DNA from: Maridesulfovibrio sp050916235
GTDB taxonomy: Bacteria > Desulfobacterota > Desulfovibrionia > Desulfovibrionales > Desulfovibrionaceae
Length of the DNA: 64,000 bases
Assembly (NCBI RefSeq): GCF_050916235.1
Contig: NZ_CP104854.1
Location: 744,001 to 808,000 of the forward strand
Direction: 5' to 3'
Positions 1 to 7,255 of the stretch are shown piece after piece. A program made the translations under genes and the position numbers. The notes below the pieces were generated by a model. The model was not told the origin of the DNA. It searched no databases and saw only the letters and a program-made list of their open reading frames with translations. Each line of letters opens with the position of its first letter. Within the stretch, counting starts at the first letter, position 1.

Positions 1-83
1 ATTTATAGGGCATATCGAGTCGGTTCGGTATGCCTTTCTTTTTGTCAGGATTCTTCATCGCCCCTTTCTTTGAGGTAGAGCCA

Positions 84-119
84 ATCAATTTCAAACAAAA
101 AAACTCAAACCAAATTGAT
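84..119. repeat. AT-rich inverted repeat downstream of the acyltransferase gene
   Basis: An 8-base arm ATCAATTT (84-91) is matched exactly by AAATTGAT (112-119) around an A-rich loop. It lies about 40 bases past the stop of the minus-strand acyltransferase gene. The arms are AT-rich, so as a terminator it would be weak, and it could equally be an operator of a gene to the left of the window. Nothing else was recognised in bases 1-157. Confidence 0.3.
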
Positions 120-157
120 CACAGATTAAAACGATTTCCTGCTGCTGGCTTGAACCA

Positions 158-1276
158 TTACAAAATCCCAGCCCCGACCCTGTTTTTCTTCAATGCTAAT
201 GTAAGCACCCAGCAAATCAGAATTGAGCATGCGAATAGCAGCGGTGCCTTGATGAAAGGTGAAACATTAAACTCAAGCAGAAAATAAGCCCCATAATACA
301 CGGTCAGAGAATGGAAGAAGTATATTCCATAGGAACTTGCTGCTAACGACCTCCAGACAGGCTGCCCGCTGTTCAAATACTTTTTGAAAGCCGCAACTCC
401 GCCCATCAGGCAGGAGAAGCCGAGCACGTTGAATCCCAGAGCGTTACCAAGTTGCATAAGAATCTCTCCACCACGCGGAACCATCTGCATCTTGAAGTGA
501 AGATAAAACATGGCTGATATAATGATCGCTCCAAGCCACGGCAGAAGACGCGGGTTGTATCCCTGTCTGGCGAACCAGTTGCGTTTCCAGGCCAGTATGC
601 CAAGCCAGAAATACAACAAATAAACCGCCACTCTTAACGGCTGAAAAGCAAGAACATAATAGTCTGTCACCCAAGTATCTACAGGATAAAAACGGTTCAT
701 GAAAAGAAATAAGGAGGTACAGGACGCAACAAACAATACCGGCAGAAGCGGAGATGGGATTCTGCTGCGCCCGGCAGGGCTGCGCAGGTCAGGAAATAAC
801 GTGTAACAGGCACTCAGGATCAGATAGAAAACCGTAAGCAGTCCCAAAAACCAGAAAACAGACTGACTGTACATGGTCGTCCAGAACTGTCCGCCCCAGA
901 ACTCAAGATATCCTGGGGCCTTGCCCCGCGAAAGAAGAATCATGTACATGGCCGGAGGCGCAAGAAATAGTACCCCCAGCACCCATGGAATAATTATCCG
1001 CTTGAACTTTGCCGCCCAGAACCCGGACAGACCGTGCTTCTGCAGGGAAGCTAGTGCAAAATACCCTGAAAGGAAAAACATGATCGGCATTACCGGAACA
1101 TCGGCCAGCACCACCACATAGGTAAAAAAAATGCTCTGCCCGGGATCAACCACGAACCACCATGACGGAGCAAATTTCATATAACAAAGGGAGACATGAA
1201 GCAGCACGACTGCAAAAATAGCCGCTGCACGTAGGTTATCTAAAAAATACATTCTGCTGTTCATAATTAGATCCAC
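158..1276 (-). CDS. Acyltransferase 3 family integral membrane protein
   Basis: A 372-residue protein made almost entirely of hydrophobic segments (about ten), beginning with the family signature YFLDNLRAAAIFAVVLLH near residues 10-27, where Arg and the late His are the usual catalytic or substrate positions. Family members transfer acyl groups (acetyl, succinyl and others) to exported polysaccharides, lipids or glucans at the cytoplasmic membrane; the substrate cannot be read here. The first codon is GTG at 1276, with a purine-rich AGAAAG upstream. An ATG four codons later (1264) is an equally good start. It is a single gene with no operon partner inside the window, and the next gene upstream, a chemoreceptor on the same strand, has its own terminator. 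Confidence 0.85.
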   Translation of the reverse strand: MDLIMNSRMYFLDNLRAAAIFAVVLLHVSLCYMKFAPSWWFVVDPGQSIFFTYVVVLADVPVMPIMFFLSGYFALASLQKHGLSGFWAAKFKRIIIPWVLGVLFLAPPAMYMILLSRGKAPGYLEFWGGQFWTTMYSQSVFWFLGLLTVFYLILSACYTLFPDLRSPAGRSRIPSPLLPVLFVASCTSLFLFMNRFYPVDTWVTDYYVLAFQPLRVAVYLLYFWLGILAWKRNWFARQGYNPRLLPWLGAIIISAMFYLHFKMQMVPRGGEILMQLGNALGFNVLGFSCLMGGVAAFKKYLNSGQPVWRSLAASSYGIYFFHSLTVYYGAYFLLEFNVSPFIKAPLLFACSILICWVLTLALKKNRVGAGIL

Positions 1277-1369
1277 ATCTTTCTTCTAAAAACGTTTGAA
1301 CGATAATCAGGTAGTTATTCCGGCTGAAGTTGTAAGTCAAACAGAACAGGGCATATCTCCCTACAAATA

Positions 1370-1400
1370 AAAAAGGCCGGAAAAAACATCCCGGCCCTTG
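1370..1400 (-). terminator. Rho-independent terminator of the chemoreceptor gene
   Basis: GGCCGG (1375-1380) pairs with CCGGCC (1391-1396). Read on the minus strand, the hairpin follows the chemoreceptor stop at 1423 and is followed by a run of six T. Confidence 0.8.
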
Positions 1401-1422
1401 AGCAACTGAATGAACACAGAAA

Positions 1423-3588
1423 CTACGCCTTGCGCAGCTCTTCTATCACCGCGGTCAGCTGTTCACCCAACCCCATAAGCTCTTCAACTGCAGCAGCTGA
1501 TTCCCGCATGGACTTGGCATTGTCGCCAGCAATAACGTTGACTTCCTCTATGCCCCTGTTGATCTGCTCACTTGCGGCGGACTGTTCCTCGGAAGCTGTA
1601 GCGATGCTGCGCACCTGCGATGCCGTCTCCTCAACAATCTCTACGATACGGCTGAGAGCATCACCTGCCTTGCCAGCGTACTCGGTACCCTGCTCCACTT
1701 GTGCAGCCGCCTTGGACATGCCCTCTATGTTATCACGGGTACCTCTCTGAATGGCCCGTATGAAATCGCCAACCTGATTTGTGGCATCCATGGTTTTTTC
1801 GGCCAGCTTACGGACCTCATCGGCAACTACCGCAAATCCCCGACCGGCCTCACCAGCCCTTGCAGCTTCAATTGCCGCATTCAGGGCCAGCAGGTTGGTC
1901 TGGTCGGCAATATCGGAAATGACACCCATTATCTGGCCGATGCCTTCCGCCTGTTCGCCGAGCATTGCCAGACCTTTTTCCATCTCCACAGTCATGGCCT
2001 GTATGCGATTTATGCGCTCGACAACGTCATTGACAACTGCCCCTCCGTTCTCGGCCTCAAAGCGTGCCTTTTCGGCAGACTCGGCAGCTTCGGAAGCATT
2101 ACGGGCCACTTCAAGAACGCTCGCATTCATCTGCTCCATGGCAGTGGCGGATTCCGAGGTCCGGTCACGCTGCACATCTGAACCGCGGCTGGACTCATCA
2201 ATTTCAGCAGTCAGCTGCCGTGAGGCACTCATTACCTGCGAGACAATACCGGATAACTGATCTGCTGCATGAAGCATCCCCTCACGTCTGGCATTCTCCG
2301 CCTCGGCACGGGCCTCATCAGCTTCCCGCAAGGCCTCCTGCGCTCTGGAAGTCTGCGCCTGCGCTTCTTCAGCCATTTTCCCGGACCGGGCAATATTGTC
2401 CACAAGGGCTGCCAGCATATCACGCAGGGAAATATTCAGGTCGTAAAGTTCCCCTCCGAACTGGGACTCATCAGCCTGAACCTCAAAATTGCCCCCCGCC
2501 ACTTCTCTGGCTGCGTCAGTTATAGCCACGATAGGCTTGGAAATGGAGCGGGCAACCAGATAAATTGCGATCATCACCAGCACAAGGGCGGCCACACCTA
2601 CAAGAAGCAGATCTCTGGTCAGAGTGCTCGCATCGGCCAGAATCCGGTCCATTGGAGCACTTACGGCAAGATACCAGAACTGACCGGAATCCTTGAACTC
2701 AACAGGGACGTACTGAACAAGGGACTTAAACCCGGTTGCCGATGCGACCCGGACCTCCTGAAACGGGCGTCCCTCCCTCATAGCCATTTTTAGTCCGGAC
2801 TCATCTTCTAATTCAGCTGCGTCAAATATATTCTTGCCCTGAAGGTCTTCATCCGGGTGGTAGATAATATTGCCGTCCGGCATCATCAGCCATGCATAAC
2901 CTTCCTCATACGGCCTTAGCCCGGCGACGAGGTTGTTGACGGTGGTAATGGGCATATCAACACAGACAACACCAAGAGGCCTTCCGGACACAATTACAGG
3001 CACACCGATGGTTGTCAGCATAAGAGTCTGCCCATCCACTTCATAGGAATACGGAGGTGTAATATAAGGCCTGCGGGTTTCAATCGGCTTGAGATAGTAA
3101 TCACCGTCACCGGGGATATTGTACTCGGCAAGTGGAACGACCTTTATTCCGCCGCCAGCCCGGAACGCGTATGGTATCAGACGCCCGGTCTTATCATGGA
3201 GCTCCGTTCCGGCAAATTCAGCATCGCGCCCGTCAAAGGCATCAGGCTCCCAGCCGTTGCTGCCGCCGATAAAATTATTGTCACCATTTATGAGTCCGAC
3301 CAGCATCGCGATGGCTGAATCACGGCTCAGAGGGATATTCTGCCTGCGCATTTCGGCAAAAGAACTGGCCAACCCCTGAGCCTGCCCCTGTGCATAAGTC
3401 ATGTAATTCATGATCTTGCCGCTATAATTTTCAGCAAGGGCGGCGAGCTCTTTCCTGGCGACCTTTTCTATGGCATCCGAACTTTTTTTGGCGGAGATTG
3501 ACTCAATGCCCGCAAGGGTCAAAATCAGCAATGCTCCCACCGGCAGCATCACCTTATGCATCATCCTGAGATTTCTAAACCACTTCAT
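1423..3588 (-). CDS. Methyl-accepting chemotaxis protein with periplasmic Cache sensor
   Basis: This is a transmembrane chemoreceptor of 721 residues. A first membrane helix near residues 12-32 is followed by a large periplasmic region (about 40-325) resembling a double-Cache ligand-binding domain, a second helix near 333-353, a HAMP linker, a coiled coil and the cytoplasmic signalling domain. The conserved hairpin tip that binds CheA and CheW is intact (GEAGRGFAVVADEVRKLAEK, from residue 579). Glu/Gln-rich helices on both sides provide methylation sites. It steers the flagellar motor, whose motA and motB genes lie 37 kb away. The start ATG has GAGGT about ten bases upstream. No CheB/CheR-binding pentapeptide is visible, as the protein ends in EELRKA. 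The ligand is unknown; Cache domains of this type often bind amino acids or small organic acids. Confidence 0.95.
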   Translation of the reverse strand: MKWFRNLRMMHKVMLPVGALLILTLAGIESISAKKSSDAIEKVARKELAALAENYSGKIMNYMTYAQGQAQGLASSFAEMRRQNIPLSRDSAIAMLVGLINGDNNFIGGSNGWEPDAFDGRDAEFAGTELHDKTGRLIPYAFRAGGGIKVVPLAEYNIPGDGDYYLKPIETRRPYITPPYSYEVDGQTLMLTTIGVPVIVSGRPLGVVCVDMPITTVNNLVAGLRPYEEGYAWLMMPDGNIIYHPDEDLQGKNIFDAAELEDESGLKMAMREGRPFQEVRVASATGFKSLVQYVPVEFKDSGQFWYLAVSAPMDRILADASTLTRDLLLVGVAALVLVMIAIYLVARSISKPIVAITDAAREVAGGNFEVQADESQFGGELYDLNISLRDMLAALVDNIARSGKMAEEAQAQTSRAQEALREADEARAEAENARREGMLHAADQLSGIVSQVMSASRQLTAEIDESSRGSDVQRDRTSESATAMEQMNASVLEVARNASEAAESAEKARFEAENGGAVVNDVVERINRIQAMTVEMEKGLAMLGEQAEGIGQIMGVISDIADQTNLLALNAAIEAARAGEAGRGFAVVADEVRKLAEKTMDATNQVGDFIRAIQRGTRDNIEGMSKAAAQVEQGTEYAGKAGDALSRIVEIVEETASQVRSIATASEEQSAASEQINRGIEEVNVIAGDNAKSMRESAAAVEELMGLGEQLTAVIEELRKA

Positions 3589-3819
3589 AATAACACAAAC
3601 CTCATTAATGTATTCTACGTATAACCGCTCTACTTACCCACACTTTCGGTTTTGTCTATTTCAATTTTGTATGCATGACAATTCATTTCCTAAAACATGA
3701 ATATTGATGATACAAAATTACGTTTACAGGGTTTTAAGTGCATCTTTTTATCGCACACATCATCTTTACCTGACCTGTTATCTATTTTAGAATCAGATAT
3801 TCAAAACAAAGGACTGGCA

Positions 3820-4542
3820 ATGATATCAGGACGGATAGCCGTGGTTGCGGCAATGGAACAGGAAGCCCGTGCACTGTTTCCGAATGCGGAGACAGGCATG
3901 AACGGCAGGTACAAGACTCTTACGGGAAAATTGAGCTCTACATTTGATTACAAATGCATTATTGCCGGCATCGGCCATGAACGCGCGGCCGAGGCAGCGG
4001 AAAAACTCTGCCTTGAAAAGCCTGCACTGCTCATGAGCATCGGTGTATCAGGAGGACTTGCTCCGGGACTGAATGCAGGAAGCCTTATCATGGCATCGGC
4101 AATCGTGTCCGATCAGGATGAATACAAGACATGGAGGGAAAGCGATTTCGATGCAGCGGCACGCATGGAACTTTTTCCGGCCTGCGGGGAAATACAGTGC
4201 GGGAAACTGGTGACTGCCGAAAGCCCGGTTCTGACTCCGCAGGACAAACTGGCGATGCACGAGCGGACCGGAGCTCTGGCCGTAGACATGGAATCAGCTG
4301 CCGTGGCAAGTGTTGCAATGCATCACCAGACGCCTTTTGCCTGCATCAGAGCCATCAGCGATGATTACTCACGCGGGATTCCCCCGGAATCACTGGGCGG
4401 GGTAAACGAACAGGGAAAAACCGAAATAGCGCCGATACTAAAGGCAATTTGCAGACGTCCATCCCTGATATTTCAACTGATCCCCATGGGCATGGACTAT
4501 TCAAAGGCCCTGAAGGCGCTCGGAACAATTTTCATGAATTAG
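3820..4542 (+). CDS. hpnG: Hopanoid-associated phosphorylase / adenosylhopane nucleosidase HpnG
   Basis: A nucleoside-phosphorylase-fold protein of 240 residues. HpnG removes adenine from adenosylhopane to give the ribosyl form during bacteriohopanepolyol side-chain synthesis. Visible signatures are GVSGGLAPGL (residues 75-84, ribose/phosphate loop), the VDMESAA motif (Met157, Glu158) and the catalytic Asp region AISDD (181-182). The open frame runs back to 3697, but ATG 3820 is chosen: it has AAGGA at proper distance, and the family begins at RIAVVAAMEQEA. The extra 41 upstream codons look non-coding. It is convergent with hpnH, the gene for the preceding step. The general family also includes MTA/SAH nucleosidases and futalosine hydrolase; the neighbours make HpnG the best choice. 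Confidence 0.82.
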   Translation: MISGRIAVVAAMEQEARALFPNAETGMNGRYKTLTGKLSSTFDYKCIIAGIGHERAAEAAEKLCLEKPALLMSIGVSGGLAPGLNAGSLIMASAIVSDQDEYKTWRESDFDAAARMELFPACGEIQCGKLVTAESPVLTPQDKLAMHERTGALAVDMESAAVASVAMHHQTPFACIRAISDDYSRGIPPESLGGVNEQGKTEIAPILKAICRRPSLIFQLIPMGMDYSKALKALGTIFMN

Positions 4543-4571
4543 CTGAGCTTCGCGCTTTTGACTATCTGATT

Positions 4572-4608
4572 TCGCCGCTGGCGGCCAAAGGGCCCGCGGC
4601 CCTTTCCT
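4572..4608. repeat. Double-hairpin, REP-like intergenic element after hpnG
   Basis: Two GC-rich palindromes sit side by side: GCCGC-TG-GCGGC (about 4574-4585) and AAAGGGCC-CGC-GGCCCTTT (4587-4605). The position just after the hpnG stop suggests termination or mRNA 3' end protection. The tight pairing of two hairpins resembles dispersed REP-type elements; no second copy was seen in this window. Confidence 0.5.
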
Positions 4609-4636
4609 CTTTATCAAACAAAACGCGTTAAAAACT

Positions 4637-4680
4637 GAAAAGGACAATCACAGATTTTAAAAACTGAGATTGTCCTTTTC
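4637..4680. terminator. Bidirectional terminator between hpnG and hpnH
   Basis: A perfect 13-base inverted repeat, GAAAAGGACAATC (4637-4649) and its complement (4668-4680). A/T-rich ends on both sides give U-runs in both directions, so it can serve convergent hpnG (+) and hpnH (-). Confidence 0.75.
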
Positions 4681-4706
4681 ATACAAAAACTTGCTAATAA
4701 CTTTGA

Positions 4707-5720
4707 TTAACTTACTTTTACACCCTTAAGTGCAAGCATCAGCCCTTTGAGGGGGCGCTTCACTGAATCGGCCACGGCTGTGGGTTCAAAACCGCAGTGC
4801 ACCATGCAGTTTGCGCAACGGGGATCGTTGCCCACGCCGAACTTATCCCAGTCGGTCTGCTCCATGAGCTCCTTGTAGGTAGGAACAAATCCGTCTTCAA
4901 GCAGGTAGCAGGGACGCTGCCAGCCGTGCACGGAGCGGCAGGGGTTGCCCCACGGGGAGCATTTGTAATCCTGATTACCGGCGAGGAAATCGAGATAAAA
5001 GCTGCTGTGGCTGAAATCCCATTTTCTGTTCTTGCCGATCCTGAAAATCTCTCGGAAGAGCTTCTTGCTCTGGTCACGGGTCAGGAAGCTGTCCTGATCC
5101 TCTGCTGCCTCATAGCTGAATGCAGCTGAAAGAGTCATGCCGTCCACACCGAGTCCCATCAGGAAATCGAAAAATTCAGCGGCATTCTCGGCAGTCTGTC
5201 CACCAAAGAGCGTCGTGTTCGTGTTCACACGGAATCCTTTGGACTTGAGCAGCTTGATTGCACGCACAGCAGACTGGAAAACGCCCTGTTTGCATACTAT
5301 GCGATCGTGCACCTCTTCCTGACCGTCCAGATGAATATTGAAAGTCAGGTATGGGCTGGGCTTGAATTCGTTGATACGCTCGGGAATAAGAATTCCGTTG
5401 GTGCAGAGGTAGACAAACTTCTTGCGTTTGACCAGTTCCCTGACGATGGTCGGCATATCAGGATGCAGGAGCGGCTCTCCACCGGGAATGGAAACAATCG
5501 GTGCACCGCACTCTTCAACCGCAGCAATGCACTCGTCCACGGAAAGACGCTTGTTGAGTACGCTGGCCGGCTGGTTTACCTTGCCGCAACCCTTGCAGCG
5601 CAGGTTGCACTGAAAAAGTGGCTCCAGCATGAGTACCAGCGGATAATGTTTGTTACCCTTGATGGTCTGGGTAAGGATATATTTACCGAGTCTAGCTATT
5701 TGAATTGCGGGAATTGCCAA
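4707..5720 (-). CDS. hpnH: Adenosyl-hopene transferase HpnH (radical SAM)
   Basis: HpnH joins the 5'-deoxyadenosyl group of S-adenosylmethionine to a hopene such as diploptene, giving adenosylhopane, the first step of bacteriohopanepolyol side-chain synthesis. The 337-residue protein carries the radical SAM cluster motif CNLRCKGC (Cys38, Cys42, Cys45), the GGEP SAM-binding motif (about 79-82) and a C-terminal group of cysteines (CSPWGNPC, CANCMVHC) typical of the SPASM-like tail of this family. The start is TTG at 5720, with GAGGTT about seven bases upstream and no better ATG nearby. It is the last gene of a run hpnN - PhnD-like - TPR lipoprotein - hpnH, 36 bases after the lipoprotein gene. 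Length and motifs match known HpnH closely. Confidence 0.93.
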   Translation of the reverse strand: MAIPAIQIARLGKYILTQTIKGNKHYPLVLMLEPLFQCNLRCKGCGKVNQPASVLNKRLSVDECIAAVEECGAPIVSIPGGEPLLHPDMPTIVRELVKRKKFVYLCTNGILIPERINEFKPSPYLTFNIHLDGQEEVHDRIVCKQGVFQSAVRAIKLLKSKGFRVNTNTTLFGGQTAENAAEFFDFLMGLGVDGMTLSAAFSYEAAEDQDSFLTRDQSKKLFREIFRIGKNRKWDFSHSSFYLDFLAGNQDYKCSPWGNPCRSVHGWQRPCYLLEDGFVPTYKELMEQTDWDKFGVGNDPRCANCMVHCGFEPTAVADSVKRPLKGLMLALKGVKVS

Positions 5721-5756
5721 GGAATCAACCTCTTTTCCGCTTCTGAGTCAGCGGGT

Positions 5757-6470
5757 TTATTTTTCAGCAGTGCATGCTTTGACAAGCTTGTCGCATGCAT
5801 CCACCTTCAATAGTTTTTCATGATAACTTTTGCTGGCAAGGGCCTTCCGGTACTGTACGCAGGCATCCTCAGTTTCGTCATCTTCCAGCAGGGCTGTCGC
5901 CAGCCCCAGCCTGTTCATGGCGAAATCAGGGGCTACGTCAACAGCCTTTGTGTAAAATTCAAGGGCCTTATCAAGATCCCCCACACAGATAGGTGCTGAT
6001 GGAGCCTTGAGATACAGCTCGCCAAGCATCCGATCCGGGCCGCCGAAGTCAACTTCCGGGGCCAGCCGGGACGCAAGAAGTGCTTCTTGCTCCATGACGG
6101 GCACAAGGTCAAGCCCTCTTACCGGAGCAAGTTGAGCCTCTTTAGCAACTAAATAAGCTAAAAGATAGTGTCCCAGCCCTGAATCAGGGTTATTTTGCAG
6201 ATAGTTGCGCAGCACGGTCTGGCTGTCTTTGGCATAATCCGAACTTTTTACCGCCCCGCTTTCAAGAAGCCATGCCGAGCATGCGGCAGAACGAAGTTCA
6301 TCACCTTCACGGCCCCCGGAAGAAAGAATATCCGCCTGAGCACGGGAGCAGGGCTTCCAGAGGACTACCCCCCCCGCATCATATTCAAACAGCGGAAGAT
6401 CGTATCGTGCCGTCGAACAACCGCAACATGCAGCAATCAGGAACAACAGCAAAAGGCGGACGCAGCCCAT
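5757..6470 (-). CDS. TPR-containing lipoprotein within the hopanoid operon
   Basis: The 237-residue protein starts with a lipoprotein signal peptide (hydrophobic stretch, lipobox IAAC with Cys15 as the likely lipidated residue). It ends with at least one clear tetratricopeptide-like helical pair (about 165-215, GDLDKALEFYTKAVDVAPDF). It is probably anchored in the outer or inner membrane, facing the periplasm. The start ATG overlaps the stop of the PhnD-like gene in a TAATG, so the two are translationally coupled. The architecture recalls TatT-type TPR lipoproteins that partner periplasmic binding proteins, but I cannot establish that family here. The context suggests a helper for lipid (hopanoid) trafficking. 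Function unproven. Confidence 0.8.
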   Translation of the reverse strand: MGCVRLLLLFLIAACCGCSTARYDLPLFEYDAGGVVLWKPCSRAQADILSSGGREGDELRSAACSAWLLESGAVKSSDYAKDSQTVLRNYLQNNPDSGLGHYLLAYLVAKEAQLAPVRGLDLVPVMEQEALLASRLAPEVDFGGPDRMLGELYLKAPSAPICVGDLDKALEFYTKAVDVAPDFAMNRLGLATALLEDDETEDACVQYRKALASKSYHEKLLKVDACDKLVKACTAEK

Positions 6471-7252
6471 TATTCAAGCTCCGCATCAGCCGGGTTGAAC
6501 CCAGAAGTCTGCAGCAGCTTGAGCAGCCCGGCTGCTGACGGATCCTTGGACATATCCAGCAATACGGCCTGCAAGCGCAGGGCATCGTCAGAGGTGTCAC
6601 CGAACCAGACCACCGGGCTGGTCGGAAGTTTCTCAGATGTAAAAATAACCTTTGTATTGCCGTACCTGCCGGAGCCTTCAATGACCGAATACTGAACGGC
6701 ATCAAGGCAGACACCCGCTACCCGGCCCTTGTCCACCTTGCGCAGCATGCGCAACGACTGGTGGGTTCCCTCCATGGGGAAGGAAGGCCCCTTCTTTCCA
6801 TTGAAAAGAATATTGCGCGCTTCAGGGGTATAAAGCATGGAACCGTAGACAGTATCTTTTATCCCGGCAGCGGAGTCCGGCCCGTCGGCAGGTACCACCA
6901 GCCGCCAGACATCCTTATCCTGCCCCTGCGGCAGGGTTGCGGCAACCGGAACCATTTTATATTTTTTCCCGAAACTTTTATAAAAAGTCAGGTCGGTTAT
7001 TCCCCATGCAGGCCTGTTTTTATCGAGATACCCAAGGGATTCCTGAAGATCGTTAAAATAGACTCCCTTCACCGGTTCGCCAAGTTTGTTACCCAGATAT
7101 GCGGCCAGTTCATCCATCACCGGCTGGGCCTCGGCAGTATTTCCCGGTTGTCCGGGCTGAATCATGGCAAAATCAAATCTTCCCCCGGCCAACACGTCCG
7201 TTGCCAGAGTCACCATAAGGAGCAGCGCAGTAAGCAAGATTCGTCTGAACAT
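6470..7252 (-). CDS. PhnD/SsuA-like periplasmic binding protein in the hopanoid operon
   Basis: A 260-residue secreted protein with a Sec signal peptide (about residues 1-22, ending DVLA). The body has the layout of phosphate/phosphonate-type ABC binding proteins, including the early ..FAMIQPGQPGN.. strand, a mid-protein hinge (VYGSMLYTPEARNILF, about 135-150) and VCLDAVQYSVIE (about 181-192). No ABC permease or ATPase gene is adjacent. It lies 3 bases downstream of hpnN and overlaps the following lipoprotein gene by one base, so it is part of the hopanoid operon. A role presenting a phosphorylated or lipid ligand to HpnN is an inference. Another possibility is a stand-alone solute sensor. 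Confidence 0.78.
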   Translation of the reverse strand: MFRRILLTALLLMVTLATDVLAGGRFDFAMIQPGQPGNTAEAQPVMDELAAYLGNKLGEPVKGVYFNDLQESLGYLDKNRPAWGITDLTFYKSFGKKYKMVPVAATLPQGQDKDVWRLVVPADGPDSAAGIKDTVYGSMLYTPEARNILFNGKKGPSFPMEGTHQSLRMLRKVDKGRVAGVCLDAVQYSVIEGSGRYGNTKVIFTSEKLPTSPVVWFGDTSDDALRLQAVLLDMSKDPSAAGLLKLLQTSGFNPADAELE

Positions 7253-7255
7253 AAA

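Noticed and set aside
3697..3819. N-terminal extension of the hpnG reading frame
   Set aside because: The upstream 41 codons have no ribosome site and no family similarity; ATG 3820 has AAGGA at the right distance and starts the conserved domain.
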